NCBI GenBank assembly: GCA_015680685.1
Contig: MNCI01013830.1
Coordinates: forward strand, 127,874-191,873
DNA: 64,000 nucleotides
Reading direction: 5' to 3'
Origin: Gnetum montanum
Taxonomy: Eukaryota > Streptophyta > Gnetopsida > Gnetales > Gnetaceae
In this document: one piece after another, positions 33,761-46,279 of the stretch
Position numbering within the stretch: position 1 is the stretch's first letter
Layout of the letters: each line of letters starts with the position of its first letter
The notes under the pieces: model-generated
Seen by the model: the letters and a program-made list of their open reading frames with translations, nothing else
Told to the model about the DNA's origin: nothing
The model's database searches: none
Program-made: the position numbers and the translations under genes

Positions 33761-34745
33761 TGAAACATGACTGAAATTATATGTTGTAACCTTTGTAGCC
33801 TTCACCCAATAAAACCCAATTCTAGAAGATCACTTTAAATGTAAATATTTTAATCCACAAGATGCAATTTCACATATTTTATTCTTTTGGCATAGAAAAA
33901 TGCCTCATAAGTAGTCCAAGCCTTATCCTCTAAGTGAAAAAATTCATATAATGTCTATATTTGGGCTTGGTGGGGGGAGTTGAAAATGCCTCTTGGGATG
34001 CCAAAATTGTTATTTTGATGGTTTTGCAAGGGGTATAACATCTTCTACATTGGAAACGCAAGAATGGAGGTGTAACTCACCTACCTTTAGTGTGGCAACA
34101 CGCAGATGTAACTTGCCTACCTTCAATGTGGATGCATGAGGATGCAACTCACTTACCTCCAACCTAGATGCATGGGGTACAACTCAGCTATTCTCAGCAT
34201 GGATGCATCAGGTTATAACTCATTTATCCCCAATGAGGATGCATGGGGGTATAACTCACCTACCCCTAGTAAAGATGTCATCCCTCTAGCATGGAAGATC
34301 TACCTCTGATGTGGATGCCATCCCCATAGTATGGATGTTGTACCCCTGTTACTATTCTTGGCAAATGGAATGGCCATGGGGGTATGATACTTTCCATACA
34401 TAATAAACCCCTAGATTTTGGCACCTACCCCACCTAAAATGTAATAGAAATATGTTTCCAATTTGCAGCCAATTTATAGAAAAAATTATGGCCAAAACCC
34501 TATATAAAACAATCTCAAACATAATTTTTAGGTTACACCTCCTTGGCATTGTTATAATTTGGAATTTTTGGCATTCAAGAGGTATTGCGAACCTACAAAA
34601 ACATGGCTTCTTGGATTTGTTCATTGTGGAACCCCTGTAACCATTATTACCTCCTTTTCCCCCTTGAGATTTGTGAGATCTTCATATCAGTGTTGTGCAC
34701 TTGGGAACCACAAATTCTAGCATTTAACACTCGGATGATTGAAAT
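33761..34745 (+). mobile_element. 3' LTR of element C
   Basis: It begins TGAAACATGACTGAAATT and includes a minisatellite (34071-34273), agaagatctacctctgatgtgg and tatggccaaaaccctatata. The match to the 5' LTR fades after gtgttgtgcac (about 34690), so the right edge is an estimate. Confidence 0.6.
34071..34273 (+). repeat. 35-36 bp minisatellite in element C 3' LTR
   Basis: Units of tgtaactcacctaccttta plus g-rich tggatgcatggg ends, matching 26320-26530 unit by unit in type but not in sequence detail. Confidence 0.75.
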
Positions 34746-35173
34746 TTTTCATACTTCTCACCTTCCCAGCACTATCAACATTGCATATCTATCAAAGTAG
34801 CTAGGATTCAAAAGTATCATGAGTGGAAGAACATTCGAATTATGGAGTTGATTATTACAGCTTCAATAGATTCTGAACCCTTGTCTAAGTGAATCTACCC
34901 TACTCCTATAGGTCATATTGTATACATTTTCTATACCCTCTTTATTTTTGTAGAAATAAAGTTTTATAGATTTATTTTTATGCAAGTTTGATTTATTTCT
35001 TTATTTTGGTATCATTTCATTTAGATTTGTATTTCATATTTGCATTTTTGTTTCCTTTCTTTACATTTTCCAAGACCCTAGATGATCTATTAGATCATCT
35101 AGGGTATCATGAATCCCATATTTTGGAGGCCTTAGGGATTTAGGATTAAAGCTATTGCACTAAGATTTTTAGT
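34746..35173. other. AT-rich spacer before element B antisense gene
   Basis: No gene. It contains a perfect hairpin at 35076-35104 and ends in gttttctag, a possible splice acceptor for the frame that starts at about 35174. Confidence 0.35.
35076..35104. repeat. Perfect inverted repeat, 13-bp arms
   Basis: Arms ccctagatgatct and its exact complement separated by att. In AT-rich decayed DNA such a perfect pair stands out. Confidence 0.8.
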
Positions 35174-37612
35174 TTTCTAGTGAGTGAATTTTTTACTCAC
35201 TATACTGCTACCAAGGTTACCACTAGAGTAGGGAAGGATATAAGTTATAGAGAGGAAATGGAGGCTTGGCTTTACTCTTCCCCCAGTACAACATTAACTT
35301 TTAATAAGTGTAATGTTAAGGAAAATAATGAGACATTCCCTCTTTTCCATGCTAAGGTCTTTCCTGTGTTACTATTATAGAAGAAGACTAAAGGATTCTA
35401 GTAGGCTTGGACCATAAAAAAGGTATTAATTGATGGCACTATGTTTGATTGGGCTACCCATCTAGTCATTGGATTAAGGGATGCAATAAAAAAGCTTCAT
35501 AATAATCTCAATAATATTCATCATGTGTATTTTACATTCTTCTTTGCAAATATTAAAAGATTTGTAGAGCTCTTGGTGATCAAGAGAGATGGAGAATGGG
35601 TTGAACATGATGCTTTCGAACTTTCTATGCCCTAGACTAGACATATCACTCAGGTTATGCACCATCAAGATCCATCAGTGGAAGACATAGGACAATTAGT
35701 GTATATAATGACTAAGAGTATTAGTGCCTTTTATGGATGTTTTCCTAATAGCATGGGGATTAAGCCTCATGTTATGCATGGAAGTGTGAATAATGGCAAA
35801 AGGTTATGAATAGAAGCAAATGGTACTACTAGAAAGAAGATAAAGAGACCATGTCTTGAAGACAACATTTAGGTTCCTAGTAAGAAAGAACTTCTTAAGA
35901 AGATGACCATCAAGCTTAACATAGCAAATCAGGATGTTGGAGGCATGTAAAAATTTCTTATATATTGTTAGTTTTTAATTTTTGTTGTATTTTTAGTTAT
36001 GTTTTGTTGCTAATGTTTGCTAATTTTTTTTATATTTTATTGATTTTGTTTTGTTGTAGGAAAGAAGTAAGAGTTGGATATCAAGGTTGCTATGGAAGAA
36101 AAGCAACAACATAGAGAAGAGGAGGAGAGGGTTCATTGAAGCTCTAGATGTCTTGGATTACATCTTTGATGATCTGTCTCTAGAGAGAAATTGTGTAATA
36201 GATCTATCCCATGATATTCATGGTGTGCTTTAAGTTTTGTTTTATGTTTTGATTTTTGTTCATCTTTCTTGCAATTAATGTCTAACTATTATGAAAATTA
36301 TAGATTATGGACCTTTACTAGAAGCATCTACATTCACATTCTACTCCAAACCTTGGGTGGAGGCCCTAGACAAGTTGGAATTCATGAAGGGAATGATGAA
36401 TGATATGGTAGATTGATTACAACAAATAACTCTTCATGTTGGTAAGAGAATTGTTAAAGAGTTTTGATTTTATGTATTTTAATTTTTATATTTTCATTTT
36501 TCATTTTTCTATGGTTATACTATTTTATATATTTTTAAAGTTTTTAAAATGTTCTTGTCTTCTTGATGTTGCTTTAGTTTCCAAAATAAAATGGAATCCC
36601 TTATGTGACTTTTAATTTGATGAGTTCCTAGCATTACCCTCCAATGTTGAGAAGGTTCCATAAAAGATATATGAAGGGATCATAGAATGTGCTACATCTT
36701 GTGTAAGAACATTTTAGGAGATCTAATGTTTAAATGAGTTCCTACATGAGGAGGTTGTAGCATTGATGAAGCAAAACAAGGAGCTGACCAACAAAGTTAA
36801 GAGCCTCAAAGATTGTAAGAAATTCATTGAGGTACGTGTGACCAATAGGGATTCCTTCTGAACTAAAGAGATAGAGTAGTCCTGCTATTGGAGTGCTCTA
36901 TAAGGTAAAGTTGCTCTATCTAAGAGTAGCATGGAAAAAGACATGCTGATGGAGCTCTTGGTTTGAATGTCCAAGGAACGACATGATTATTATGCATGGG
37001 TGCTCAAGTGGGGCAAAAAAAAGAAAAGGCCCACAAATTTATATACAAGATAAAGAAGGATAATTACATGAAATCATGGCATGAGGTAGTCACGACATAA
37101 TATGAGTTACTTGTTTAGGGAATAGGGGTAGATGAAATTTTCAACATGTTCACTAGATCTATGATTACTATTGTCCCTTGTTTCTCAGATCACTACTACA
37201 TCTGGGGAAATCACCATTATTAACTTCTTCCATGATTCACAGAAATGGATAGGTATAGAGAGGAAAAAATCCATGTAGTAGTGGATATAGGAGACATTAA
37301 TTGGGCAAGCATAAGTGAAGAATAAGTTCTTCATAGGTTAGAAGCTTCAAAGATTTACACTTGAAAACATAGCTCCTAAATCCCCAAAGGTTTATGTAAA
37401 AGTGTTTAAAGTTTTTATGTTATATTTTTAAATGTGTTATTGTTTAGTTTTTATGATTTCATAGATATATTTTATTTATGTTATTGTTATTATTTATGTT
37501 TTTATGGTTACAAATTGTTTGTATGTTCTATTGCTTATAGGTCTTTAACAATGATGATGAGAATGTTGAATATGATGTTGTTAATGATCCTTCTTCCTAT
37601 CCTATAGCTTAG
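35174..37612 (+). pseudogene. Antisense spliced gene of element B
   Basis: Homologue of the gene at 1-1596. Exons: about 35174-35946, 36060-36222, 36304-36441, 36578-37389, 37541-37612 (TAG stop 37610-37612). The last three introns (36223-36303, 36442-36577, 37390-37540) correspond to the three in element A; the first two of these are phase 1 in both copies, and the matching exons are 138 and 812 bp against 129 and 818 bp. Shared residues include FMKGMMNDMVD against FMEGVVSDMIE and KNKELTNKVKSL against QEKNESLTKEVGDL. The first exon (MFDWATHLVIGLRDAIKKL region) has no equivalent inside the window for A. Stops are mostly TAG and TGA. Function unknown. Confidence 0.65.
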
Positions 37613-38319
37613 TTTTAGCATATATGTTTATCCTATTGTGTTCTATTGCTCTATTGGTTTTTACTACACTATTAGCCCTGTTATTGTTTTGGCCATTATA
37701 AACTTAGAAACTATATTATTCTTATTTTTTTATCATGTAGCACTCTCCAACTATGGCTACTGTTATATATTTTTGTTGTTGTCATCTTATCACATAGTGT
37801 GATTATGGCAATTTGTATGGAAGTTTTTAATTATAACTTAAATTTTTTTGTTTTTTAATGTTTCACAATTTTAGTTTGTTTTATATTTTTCTTTGAATAA
37901 AAGGCTACCAGTTAAAATAATAAGGCTACCAAGTAAAGTTTGATGATAAAACAATAAAGGTTTAAGATAAGGCATAATTGGCCATAGTGTAGACATAAGA
38001 GAAATACAAAAGTGAGACTATAAAATTACTAGTTTTAGGTCATGGTACAACACTAGTTTAAGTCATTGGTAGGTCATGCTTTTAGTTTGATTTTAAGTTT
38101 TTTGTTCTTTATGTGGTTTTCTAGTTTTATTTAAATGTAACAGAAATAGGCATAAATTGTGAATTTGACATAAAAAATGTAAAGTGAGGTTATGTTGTAA
38201 AATAGTATATATGGTATAACAAGGAAAAGGCTTGCAAAGTAAAATTAAACTATGTAAATAAGAGTTAAAAACTAGGCTAAAAAGTAAAAGGCTACATCAT
38301 ATTGTATAAGGCTAAATGA
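37613..38319. other. Spacer between convergent genes of element B
   Basis: AT-rich, no gene. It includes ctagttttaggtcatgg and ctagtttaagtcattgg at 38029-38090, remnants of the minisatellite at the same place in element A. Confidence 0.5.
38029..38090 (+). repeat. Remnant of the CTAGTTTAAG minisatellite in element B
   Basis: Two to three degenerate units: ctagttttaggtcatggtac, aacactagtttaagtcattg, then gtaggtcatgcttttagttt. Confidence 0.5.
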
Positions 38320-39300
38320 GTAGGCGACGTACTCAATCGTGCAATTATTTTCTAATCTTCAAAATATTAGGGAAGGTGTAAGGCCTTTATTGCATAATTT
38401 TGTACTCCCTATTCCTTTCACCCATAATTTTAAATAAAAGCTCTTTCCATGATTTATTCATGATCTCATCATTTTTGGTCTTTGCTTGATCAACATCATT
38501 GTGATTCCTGAATTCAATTTTGGTGGTACAAGTTTCTTATTAAAACTTCATCTCAGATCCATATTCCACATCAACATTGTTGATGGATAAGGGAACTATG
38601 CCATCTCCATGGATTATAATTTCACCTTCCTTGTAAGGTAGGTGAATTTCTTGATGGATAAGAGAAGAGACTAGTAATTTGGCTAACCAAGGCCTCCATA
38701 GGATTAGATTGAACCTTAGTATCTCTTTCACCAATAAGAGATTGATAGATGTATGGAATTATTTTCTAGAGATGAAGTGTAGAGGAATGAATATTATCTC
38801 TACTACCCATGACTTGTTAAAACACTTAAGAGTAGAGGTGAAAGTGTTTTGAATGTGTTCTACCAAGACTAAATGATGTACAATGTCAAAGGGCATAACA
38901 TTCATTTCTACTCCATCATTAACATGCTCTTGGTGTATCTTGTATTAACCAAACCTTATCATTATGAAGAGAGGGGTACTTGATACCTTACTAGTTCATG
39001 AGTTGATCATTATTACACTATCATGAAATGTTAAGGGAGTTGACTTCATTTTTCCCCTAAGTGAAGGTGGCATCATTATTTCATGAATGGACTCCTCATT
39101 GATCAGTATGACTTCACTGATAGGAATGGAAGTCAACATCTTAAGGGTTCAAAATGAGTAGAGAAGGTTATTACTAGGCCACATAAGCTTAAAGAGATGT
39201 TTTTATATTTAAGTAAGAGCTTAACATACTCCATGGTAGTGAGGGAGTCTTTCTCATTGTTCAATGATTTTTTATTATTCTTGTTCTTAATTGTATCCAT
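38320..39300 (-). pseudogene. Protease region of element B gag-protease
   Basis: The minus strand reads FNLILWRPWLAKLLVSS then IHQEIHLPYKEGEIIIHGDG, matching FNLILGRSWLA and IHQEIHLPNAGGEVVIHDDE of element A residue by residue, and an active-site counterpart VNDGVEMNVMP that has lost the first Asp. Stops and frameshifts throughout. As in A, nothing RT-like follows. Confidence 0.7.
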
Positions 39301-41860
39301 TCTACCCATGATTTTGATCTCATGTTTTAGTATTTGTTGTTTAGATTTATTTTCTTTCTCTTTTTTTTGATCACTCTTCCTAGATTAGCTTTTTGAAGTG
39401 ACTTGGGCATTGTTATTCATTGGTACTACTAAAATTGGAGTAGGCTTTGGTGGACCTACTTCCTTCCATACCTTTGGTTGTTTGTTATCCTTAACCTTAG
39501 GCTTAGGAGCTAGCTTCTTGTCCTATTTGGGAGGTGATTTTTGATTGTCTATTTATGGAGGTGAAGCATTAGCTACCATGGAAGAACATTGATGGAGGGA
39601 GCATCATAATGACAAAAAATTTCTTGGGAGATGTAGGTAGTGGTATCCTTATAACAAAAGGAGTTATCAAACTTATGGAAGTTGAAGTTCATTCATCATA
39701 TGGAGGTACCTAAATCATAAATGGCTTCCTAATAACTTTAGGATTATTATTAATGGTAAATATGGTGATGATATAGTGATCACTATTAGTGTTAAATGGG
39801 TCCTTATACACTTGCATGCTCTAGTTTTTTGGCCTAACTAAGTTGGATGCATCTAGAATCAACTCTTCACTATCTATCATCTTCTCTAAGTTATCTTTTA
39901 GAGAAAATAAAAAATTAGTACCATGGGTGGCCAATTGATGATAGTGCCAAAATTGATCTAGTTTGAAGTATTTGGACATGGGTGGATCATCCTTTGTGGC
40001 TATAGTGGGATCTTTAGCGATCTCACATAGAAGATCATGCCTCTTATGGAAATTCTTAGTCAGTTACTAGTATTGGATATAGCCACTTTTAAGTAACTGA
40101 TCAAGAAGCCTAGATGGTTTCATAGGTAGCTTTGTGTAATTCGACAAGTCTTTTCATTCAAATTTTGATGTAGGTGGATTGGACGTGGAAGTACCTACTA
40201 TTGATAGTTCAGCAATGGTGGCAAGGGCCTTTGGTTGTGTTGTTTTTGGTCCTTACATTATTTTTGTTTCTTTGGCCATAGTGGCCACAACTACATGATT
40301 TTGTTTTCCCTTGACCTTACCCTTTTTCATATGTTAGTTCTTGTATGTTACATATGTTGGATCATTATTGGCTTCCAAAACATCTTCTATATTTTTGGTC
40401 TCAGAAAAAGCTTGGCTAAGTGACCGTGAGTCTATGTAATATAGCTTGGACCTGATGAAATTGTTAACCACCCCCTTGAAAATGTCCAAAAGATGTATTT
40501 TATAGATGGATTCAGGTATTTCATTAAAGATGGCATTTCATCTTTGTATGAATTTTTGATCAGGTTTAAGGAGCACTTGTTTAACTTTCATAAGTTGGTC
40601 CAATGTTTTATTACATTTCAAGTTACACTTGAAATGATTAATGAATTGTGAAAATAAGTCATATAGAAAGGTGATGGAGTCTTTGGGTAGGCATAGTACC
40701 AATCCAAGGATTTTTTAGTTAGATACACAGGGAAGATGCACATCATGGTATGGGATCAAGCTTGCAACAAGAAGTACTTAGAATAGAAGGTCATGTGGTG
40801 TGATTAGGATCATCTTTATTATTGTATTTAGTTAAGTGGGAAATAAGAACATGCATGGGAAGATTTATCTACAAGATGGTAAGACTAATGGGAACATCTT
40901 GATAAAAGTCCATAATTTTCACCATATTGGTGATGTAGTCCTTAAGCTTCCGTAGCTCTTAGGTGACATCTTAGATAATTTGGAAGGATTAATCCAAGCC
41001 TTCAAGTATTTTTGTAAGTTGGTGTATTTGAATTGACAATTTTGGGAAAAACTAGATTGCTTTAGAATGTGTAATGGGCATTAGTATTGATGAGAGGGGC
41101 TGGATGATGATATTCATAGGAGGATTAAATAAGGAGAATGAGGTTTGGATTTACATGTTTAGGACAAAGGGGACAAAGGAGGTGTATAAAACCTAGAGTT
41201 CCAAAGAGGGATCCACTAGGATGAAGAAAGAAGGTGGTAAGAAGGATACCACTAGCAATAATCACATAGAATGAGGTTTGTTGTAAATGGAATTATTGAG
41301 AACAAGGATGTGGAAGAGGATGTTGACTATGATTGGTGCATTTGTACAATGGGTGTTGACATGACCATGATAAGAAATAAGGGAGTAGACTAAGAAACCT
41401 AATTCACAAAGGATATAGTAGGTGTGAAGTCAGTGATGGTCACTTGTATAGTTGACCATTGAAAAAGATCTTTTATAAATGTATCCAGTTGATGCTCTGC
41501 TTCAAACTCATGATAGTCCTCTTGGTCTTCATTTAAGTTGATCTCCTTACTTTCTTTATCTAGTTCTACTAGTTGTGTTATCATGCACATATGAAAGTCT
41601 ATTAGTTTAATTTGATCATAGGGTGAGGAAATGTACTATTTCCATTTTGGTGGATGATCTCAAATTGATGTTTTGATTTCACTTTAGTACATGGGATAAC
41701 GAGGCCTACTTGGATCTTAGCACAAATGATGTTATCATAATCCTCATTAATTTTTGGATAATCTAGGTCTTTTCCCCTTTTCCTAGGAAATTGTGCATGT
41801 TCTACCACTATTGAATTCTTGGGATTGTAAATACAAACAAATTCTTGCTTAGAAGCCATG
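39300..41860 (-). pseudogene. Gag region of element B
   Basis: Recognised by alignment with element A: NDPTYVTYKN against KDPTYVAYKN, a zinc-knuckle counterpart with FWHYHQLATHGTN whose first Cys and one Gly are replaced, QVYKDPFNTNSDHY against HVYKDPLNANNAPY, and the N-terminal YDNIICAKIQVGL against YNFICIKIQMKL. The segment 41590-41399 keeps MCMITQLVELDKESKE. The knuckle is dead and the frame is broken many times. Confidence 0.7.
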
Positions 41861-42560
41861 TGTACGAAGTAATGTGGTAAAACTATCAAATAGTGAGAAG
41901 ACATAAAAGATGTAACGCCAACATATGAAAATCCTAAATTATGAACTCTAACATGTGAGAGTTCCAAGTTATGAAAAAATCAACATGTTAAGCTAACTTG
42001 TAAAATTTAATAAGATAACTTATGAAATGTAATAAGCTAACTCTTAAGAGTAATAGCTTTTAAAGATGCCAACATATTAAGATTTTCAACTTGGAAAAAT
42101 CTAATGTATTAATTTCCACTGTAATAAAAAATTAAAAATTTCCCATAAAATTTTCTAACATTTAGCTACATTGGAAAAACAAAAAATGGTCTTTAATGTG
42201 TGTAGCTAAACATAGAAAACATACAAAGTACAAGTGCAAGAAATAAGAAAACCAACATGTACTACAACCAAAAAAATTAAATTTTAAACTACCTAGAATA
42301 GGAAGTTGCACCAGTGGTATGCATTACAATGATAAAAATTAAATTTTCAAAAATTATAGATTTTTGAGAAAGAGGAGTAGCACTACAATTGCACTGTGAA
42401 AAATGGAAATTTTTGTTTTAGGCTAAAAATTAGTTTTGGTTCTACATGTTGAGGCATTAGGAAAATCCAAAATAAATTTTAATGTTTCAAATACATTAAT
42501 AATCAAAGTTAGAAATAAGAAATAGATTGTTAAATAGGTTTTGATGAAGAATTTAGGTGG

Positions 42561-42585
42561 AGGCCGTCCTTCTAGTGATAGAAAC
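42561..42585 (-). promoter_or_regulatory. Decayed LTR/internal junction of element B
   Basis: The minus strand reads GTTATA then GTTTCTATCACTAGAAGG and ACGGCC, aligned to GTTACA then GTTTTCTGGCACTAGAAGG in element A. Confidence 0.5.
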
Positions 42586-43780
42586 TATAACAACTAAAAC
42601 ATTTAGTGCTAGAAAAAAATTGAAACTCCCAACATGTAATAGTTTAATCTTGGATCCAACAAGCCTTAGAAAAGGATTTAAAGTATCTCAAATGGCCTTT
42701 TTGATTACTTGAGAGGTTGGGGAGTCTATTGCCTCATGATAAAATGAAAGAATACAAGCATAAATGTATAAAGACATAGCCAAAGGCAACACTAATACCA
42801 AGAAAAAAATAGAACAAGATGATATGGCTAAACAAAGAAAACTACAATTGTTATAATAAATATTATGAAAAATAGTTGAAATAGGTCTTGGATTACACAA
42901 ATCAAAACTATTATAGCCCAAGAATATGAAATATCTTCTCAGCTTAGTGTAGGAGTCAAGATGTGTTCCACATTGATCTGCACCAGTTTGCTAAACTGAT
43001 CTACATTGGGATGATTGCTACTATAGGTTTTATTACTTTAGTAATTTGCACTGGTGATGAAGGCTATGAACTTTTATATTTTTCTCTACTCAAAAAGTAT
43101 CAAGTTTGGCTAAAAGAAAAATGATCCAAAAGACCTTAAAATGAAGAAAAATTTAGCTTAAATAGGCTATGAATGCTTTGATTTTTTTGATGATTTGATT
43201 CTACCTAATTTTTTACATTTGCTACAATTTTTTTGATGTCATTTGGTGGTCAATTTCTATAGTGTATGATGCATCAATATTTTTTAACTTTTTATGCACT
43301 AAAATAACAACATATTTGTCACTTTCCACCATCTAAAAATGTAGCCTATAAACCACCAATTTTTTTGACTTTTTATGCATTAAAGTACACCATATTTGGC
43401 ACTTTCACCACCCAAAATATTTAGCCTATGAACCACTAACCTATGAAGGATTTTCTTTCCAAATTTAGTACTACATTTAGGCTACTTTTATGGCCCAAAC
43501 TCCAACAGATATGCCACTAATGTTTTTGGCCTTTTGATGCTAATATTGGAAATGTATTTACATTTTGTACCTTAACACATTGACTTAAATGAAATTTATA
43601 ATTTGTAAGATCCTAAAATTCATTTTACACATGAGAAATTATCTAAAAAACTACAAGAACAACACCATATGGTAGGATTTTTGATGGAAAAATAGAAAAT
43701 TATTTCTATCTTTAAATTCTCATGAAATTACAATGCAACTTCTTGTCAATTAGGCTTTTTATTTGTCACATGAATTTTTT
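42586..43780 (-). mobile_element. Presumed 5' LTR of element B
   Basis: Inner edge from the junction motif. No TATA box or outer terminus is convincing, and sequence is strongly AT-rich. The right limit is set by the start of the RNase H remnant of element F. Confidence 0.3.
43282..43445 (+). repeat. About 80-bp tandem duplication
   Basis: Two units with tttttatgca, ttaaa or ctaaaata, acatatttg.cactttc and tagcctatraaccac in the same order; a weaker third trace follows near 43500. Confidence 0.6.
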
Positions 43781-43789
43781 TAAGGGTGA

Positions 43790-44680
43790 TTCACCATGCT
43801 ATCTCCAAGGCTAGAAGATGACATTAATCTTCCCATATGCTACATATCTCATTCTTTCTTAGACTATGAGACTAGATACTCTGATATTAAAAGTCTTGTC
43901 TAAGTTTTATCTTCTCCCTAAGAAAGTGGAGATATCATCTTTCCAATGCTAAGGTATTTGTTATTTGCAAAGATAACATTCTTAAATTCAACACTAACAA
44001 ACCTTTTGATAACCATCACTTAGTTCATTAAATTACTTTTCTCATTAAGTTGCAACTTTGTTTTCTATCTCAACATTTGATCAAAGGTTAAGCCATAGCT
44101 GATCTTGTCTCTTCCTCTAAAAAATCAACATTGTTCATATTTTTATATATTAATGCTAAGGATTCAAATGATGTTCTCTATTTCTATGAGGCACACACAT
44201 CCTTTAGATCTAGTTCAACATGTATCCTTATTCCTTCCATTATGTAAGTTATCTATTAGGCTTACAAGCTTAATTTACCTTGCACCAATAATATTGCTAA
44301 ATATGAGGTCTTTTGCTAGCCTTATAAAATCATGTTAAAATTATTACTATCTATGGTGAATTTCATCTTATCATAAACCAATATAATAATGACTATGATT
44401 GCAAGGATTTTCAATTAGTTTCTTATCTAGAAATGACTAATAAACTTATTATTTCCTATTCTACTCATATTTTGAGCCATATCCCAAATTTCAAAAATAT
44501 GCTAGCTCATGCATTAGCAACCTTCATTATCCATGATGATCCTTCTACTATGATAGATCAACTCATGTAGTTAGTTTACTTAACACCTATCATGAATCTT
44601 ATAATGTATTTATAAGTACTATCAATATAGAAGATGATAATTAGCAATATGTTAATCTTCCTTATTAGGTTACTATTGTA
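43790..44680 (+). pseudogene. Element F: gypsy RT-connection and RNase H remnant
   Basis: The plus strand shows INLPICYISHSFLDYETRYS (the RT-RNase H tether), FVICKDNILKFNTNKPFDN, then YKLNLPCTNNIAKYE, the RNase H signature with TNN, and a distal ISQISKIC / HIPNFKNMLAHALATF block in which HIP, A and AL-AT are kept. Stops and shifts are frequent. The reading breaks off at 44685, exactly where the copia element E begins; the integrase of the same element continues beyond it at 51240. Confidence 0.7.
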
Positions 44681-44685
44681 GAAAC
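44679..44685 (+). repeat. Target-site duplication candidate, left of element E
   Basis: TAGAAAC next to the E LTR; its last five bases GAAAC adjoin the LTR end. TAGAAAC recurs at 51233-51239, just outside the other LTR. Confidence 0.5.
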
Positions 44686-45770
44686 ATTGGATTGAAAACT
44701 TAGAATCGATGTTCAATAATTTCTACAATTAAAATTACATTCGTAAAAAAGCACACCAAATTTTATGTGGTTCCCTAACATGGGTATGTCCACACTTGGA
44801 GGCTAGAATCTGTGCACACCTACAAACTTTGTTGTTATAAAAAGTGGTTTTTTGAACATAACTCCCTATATAAGATTTGATATTTTCTCTAAAGTGTTTC
44901 TTCACTATGAAACCACTTAACCCCATAAGGTCTCAACAACCTCAAAATATGATTTATAGAATCTCACAACCTTTACAAAATTGAGCTCCATTCTAGAGTG
45001 TTTTGATTTCATAAAATCACTTAATCTTGTACGATCCTCACAAGCTTAATAAGGATGTCTTCTTGGAAGAAGCACATCAACCTCATAGGGCTCCAATAAT
45101 GAAGAAAAAGAATAAGGAAAGAGTGTAACTAAAATTACAAATCCTTGTGCTTAAAGCTTAGTACAATCACAATCAAGTAAATGATGTTACAATGAAGAGA
45201 AAGAATATAATTTCTTAGAATAAAAAATGATAGAAATTTTTGTGAATAGTGCTTACTCAATTCCAAAGATTTTGACATCATCTTATAGCCTTGGTATTTT
45301 TGAAAACTCCTTAGAGTTCATGCAATGACTATTTAATAACTAGTATAGATGTATACTTCGAGGATTAGACATTCGACTTATATCAATTTCAATGCAAGTG
45401 AGATGTCTAACTTATACTATAAACATATACCTATAGATTTTTCTAGTAGAAATTTATCTTACCATATAAATGTTTGCTATTTTTAATGGATGTTTACTCC
45501 ACTTCTACACTTTAAAGTCTAAGGCATTCCTTATCTCTTTGGCATCTTGATAGTCCTTAAAACGTCTTTATTTGGTTTGTAAATTTTGTTTCCTTCCATG
45601 TCTTCATCTTGTCCACTTAGTCTTCATAATGACATCTCAATGTAGATCTCATTTTTAATCTCAACTCTTGTTTTGAATTTCTTGTTCATTTATTGTCCTA
45701 AAAAACTCCAACCTATGCACACATTCTATAATATCCATTTTCTCTAAGGTTTTGACATACCAAAAGGTCA
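44686..45770 (-). mobile_element. 3' LTR of element E
   Basis: Matches the 5' LTR from tgaccttttggtatgtcaaa (minus strand) to the end; 1085 bp against 1014 bp, clearly diverged. A purine-rich tract (AAAAAAGAGGGAAG on the minus strand) adjoins at 45775-45792. Confidence 0.7.
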
Positions 45771-46279
45771 GTAACTTCCCTCTTTTTTGTGATGTCAAAA
45801 ACAAAACAAAATGGGTTAGTGCATATAACGGCATATAAATTAAATGACAAACAGTAAAAATAAGTAAGACATATAAATTCCAATGGTTGCTGAGGGTATC
45901 ACTATGATAAGGATTAAATGGGTGAAGATAATGGATTCAAACCATAAGAAGGGAAGATTGATAAAAAAAGAGATCTCCATAAATTGTCCAAGGGCCAAAT
46001 GTATCTTCATAATATAACACAACTAATGAATCCATATATAAAAACATGAATTCCACAGTTATCTATCCTTACCCTCCATAGATATCCATAAATAGGTCCA
46101 TCAAGCTAATAGAAAGAAACTATCCATATACATAAAATAAACACATACAAAAGCTATAACATATTATTGATATCCATAACCATTTACAAAAGGTCAAAAA
46201 TGTACAAGCCATATAATCCATAAACTATTCAAAATTCTTCCCCTTTTTTGACATCACCCAAAAGGAGGGTCCAATGAAG

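Larger units (their letters stand above)
25667..34745 (+). mobile_element. Element C: LTR retrotransposon without coding capacity
   Basis: 5' LTR 25667-26984, primer-site motif 26985-27012, polypurine tract 33748-33756, 3' LTR from 33761 to about 34745. The two LTRs share the tgttgtaacctttgtagcc start, the same 35-bp minisatellite and the following 400 bp, though clearly diverged. The inside contains an L-family LTR (27308-29096) and several tandem arrays but no gag, protease or RT, so it was a large non-coding derivative. Plus orientation is set by primer site and polypurine tract. Confidence 0.65.
35174..43780 (-). mobile_element. Element B: older relative of element A
   Basis: The same layout as A: antisense gene (35174-37612, plus), minisatellite words (38029), protease and gag on the minus strand (38320-41860), decayed primer motif (42561-42585) and a presumed LTR. 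It is more diverged than A, with many stops and frameshifts. Right edge uncertain; the left part may continue at 25400-25666 on the other side of element C. Confidence 0.65.
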
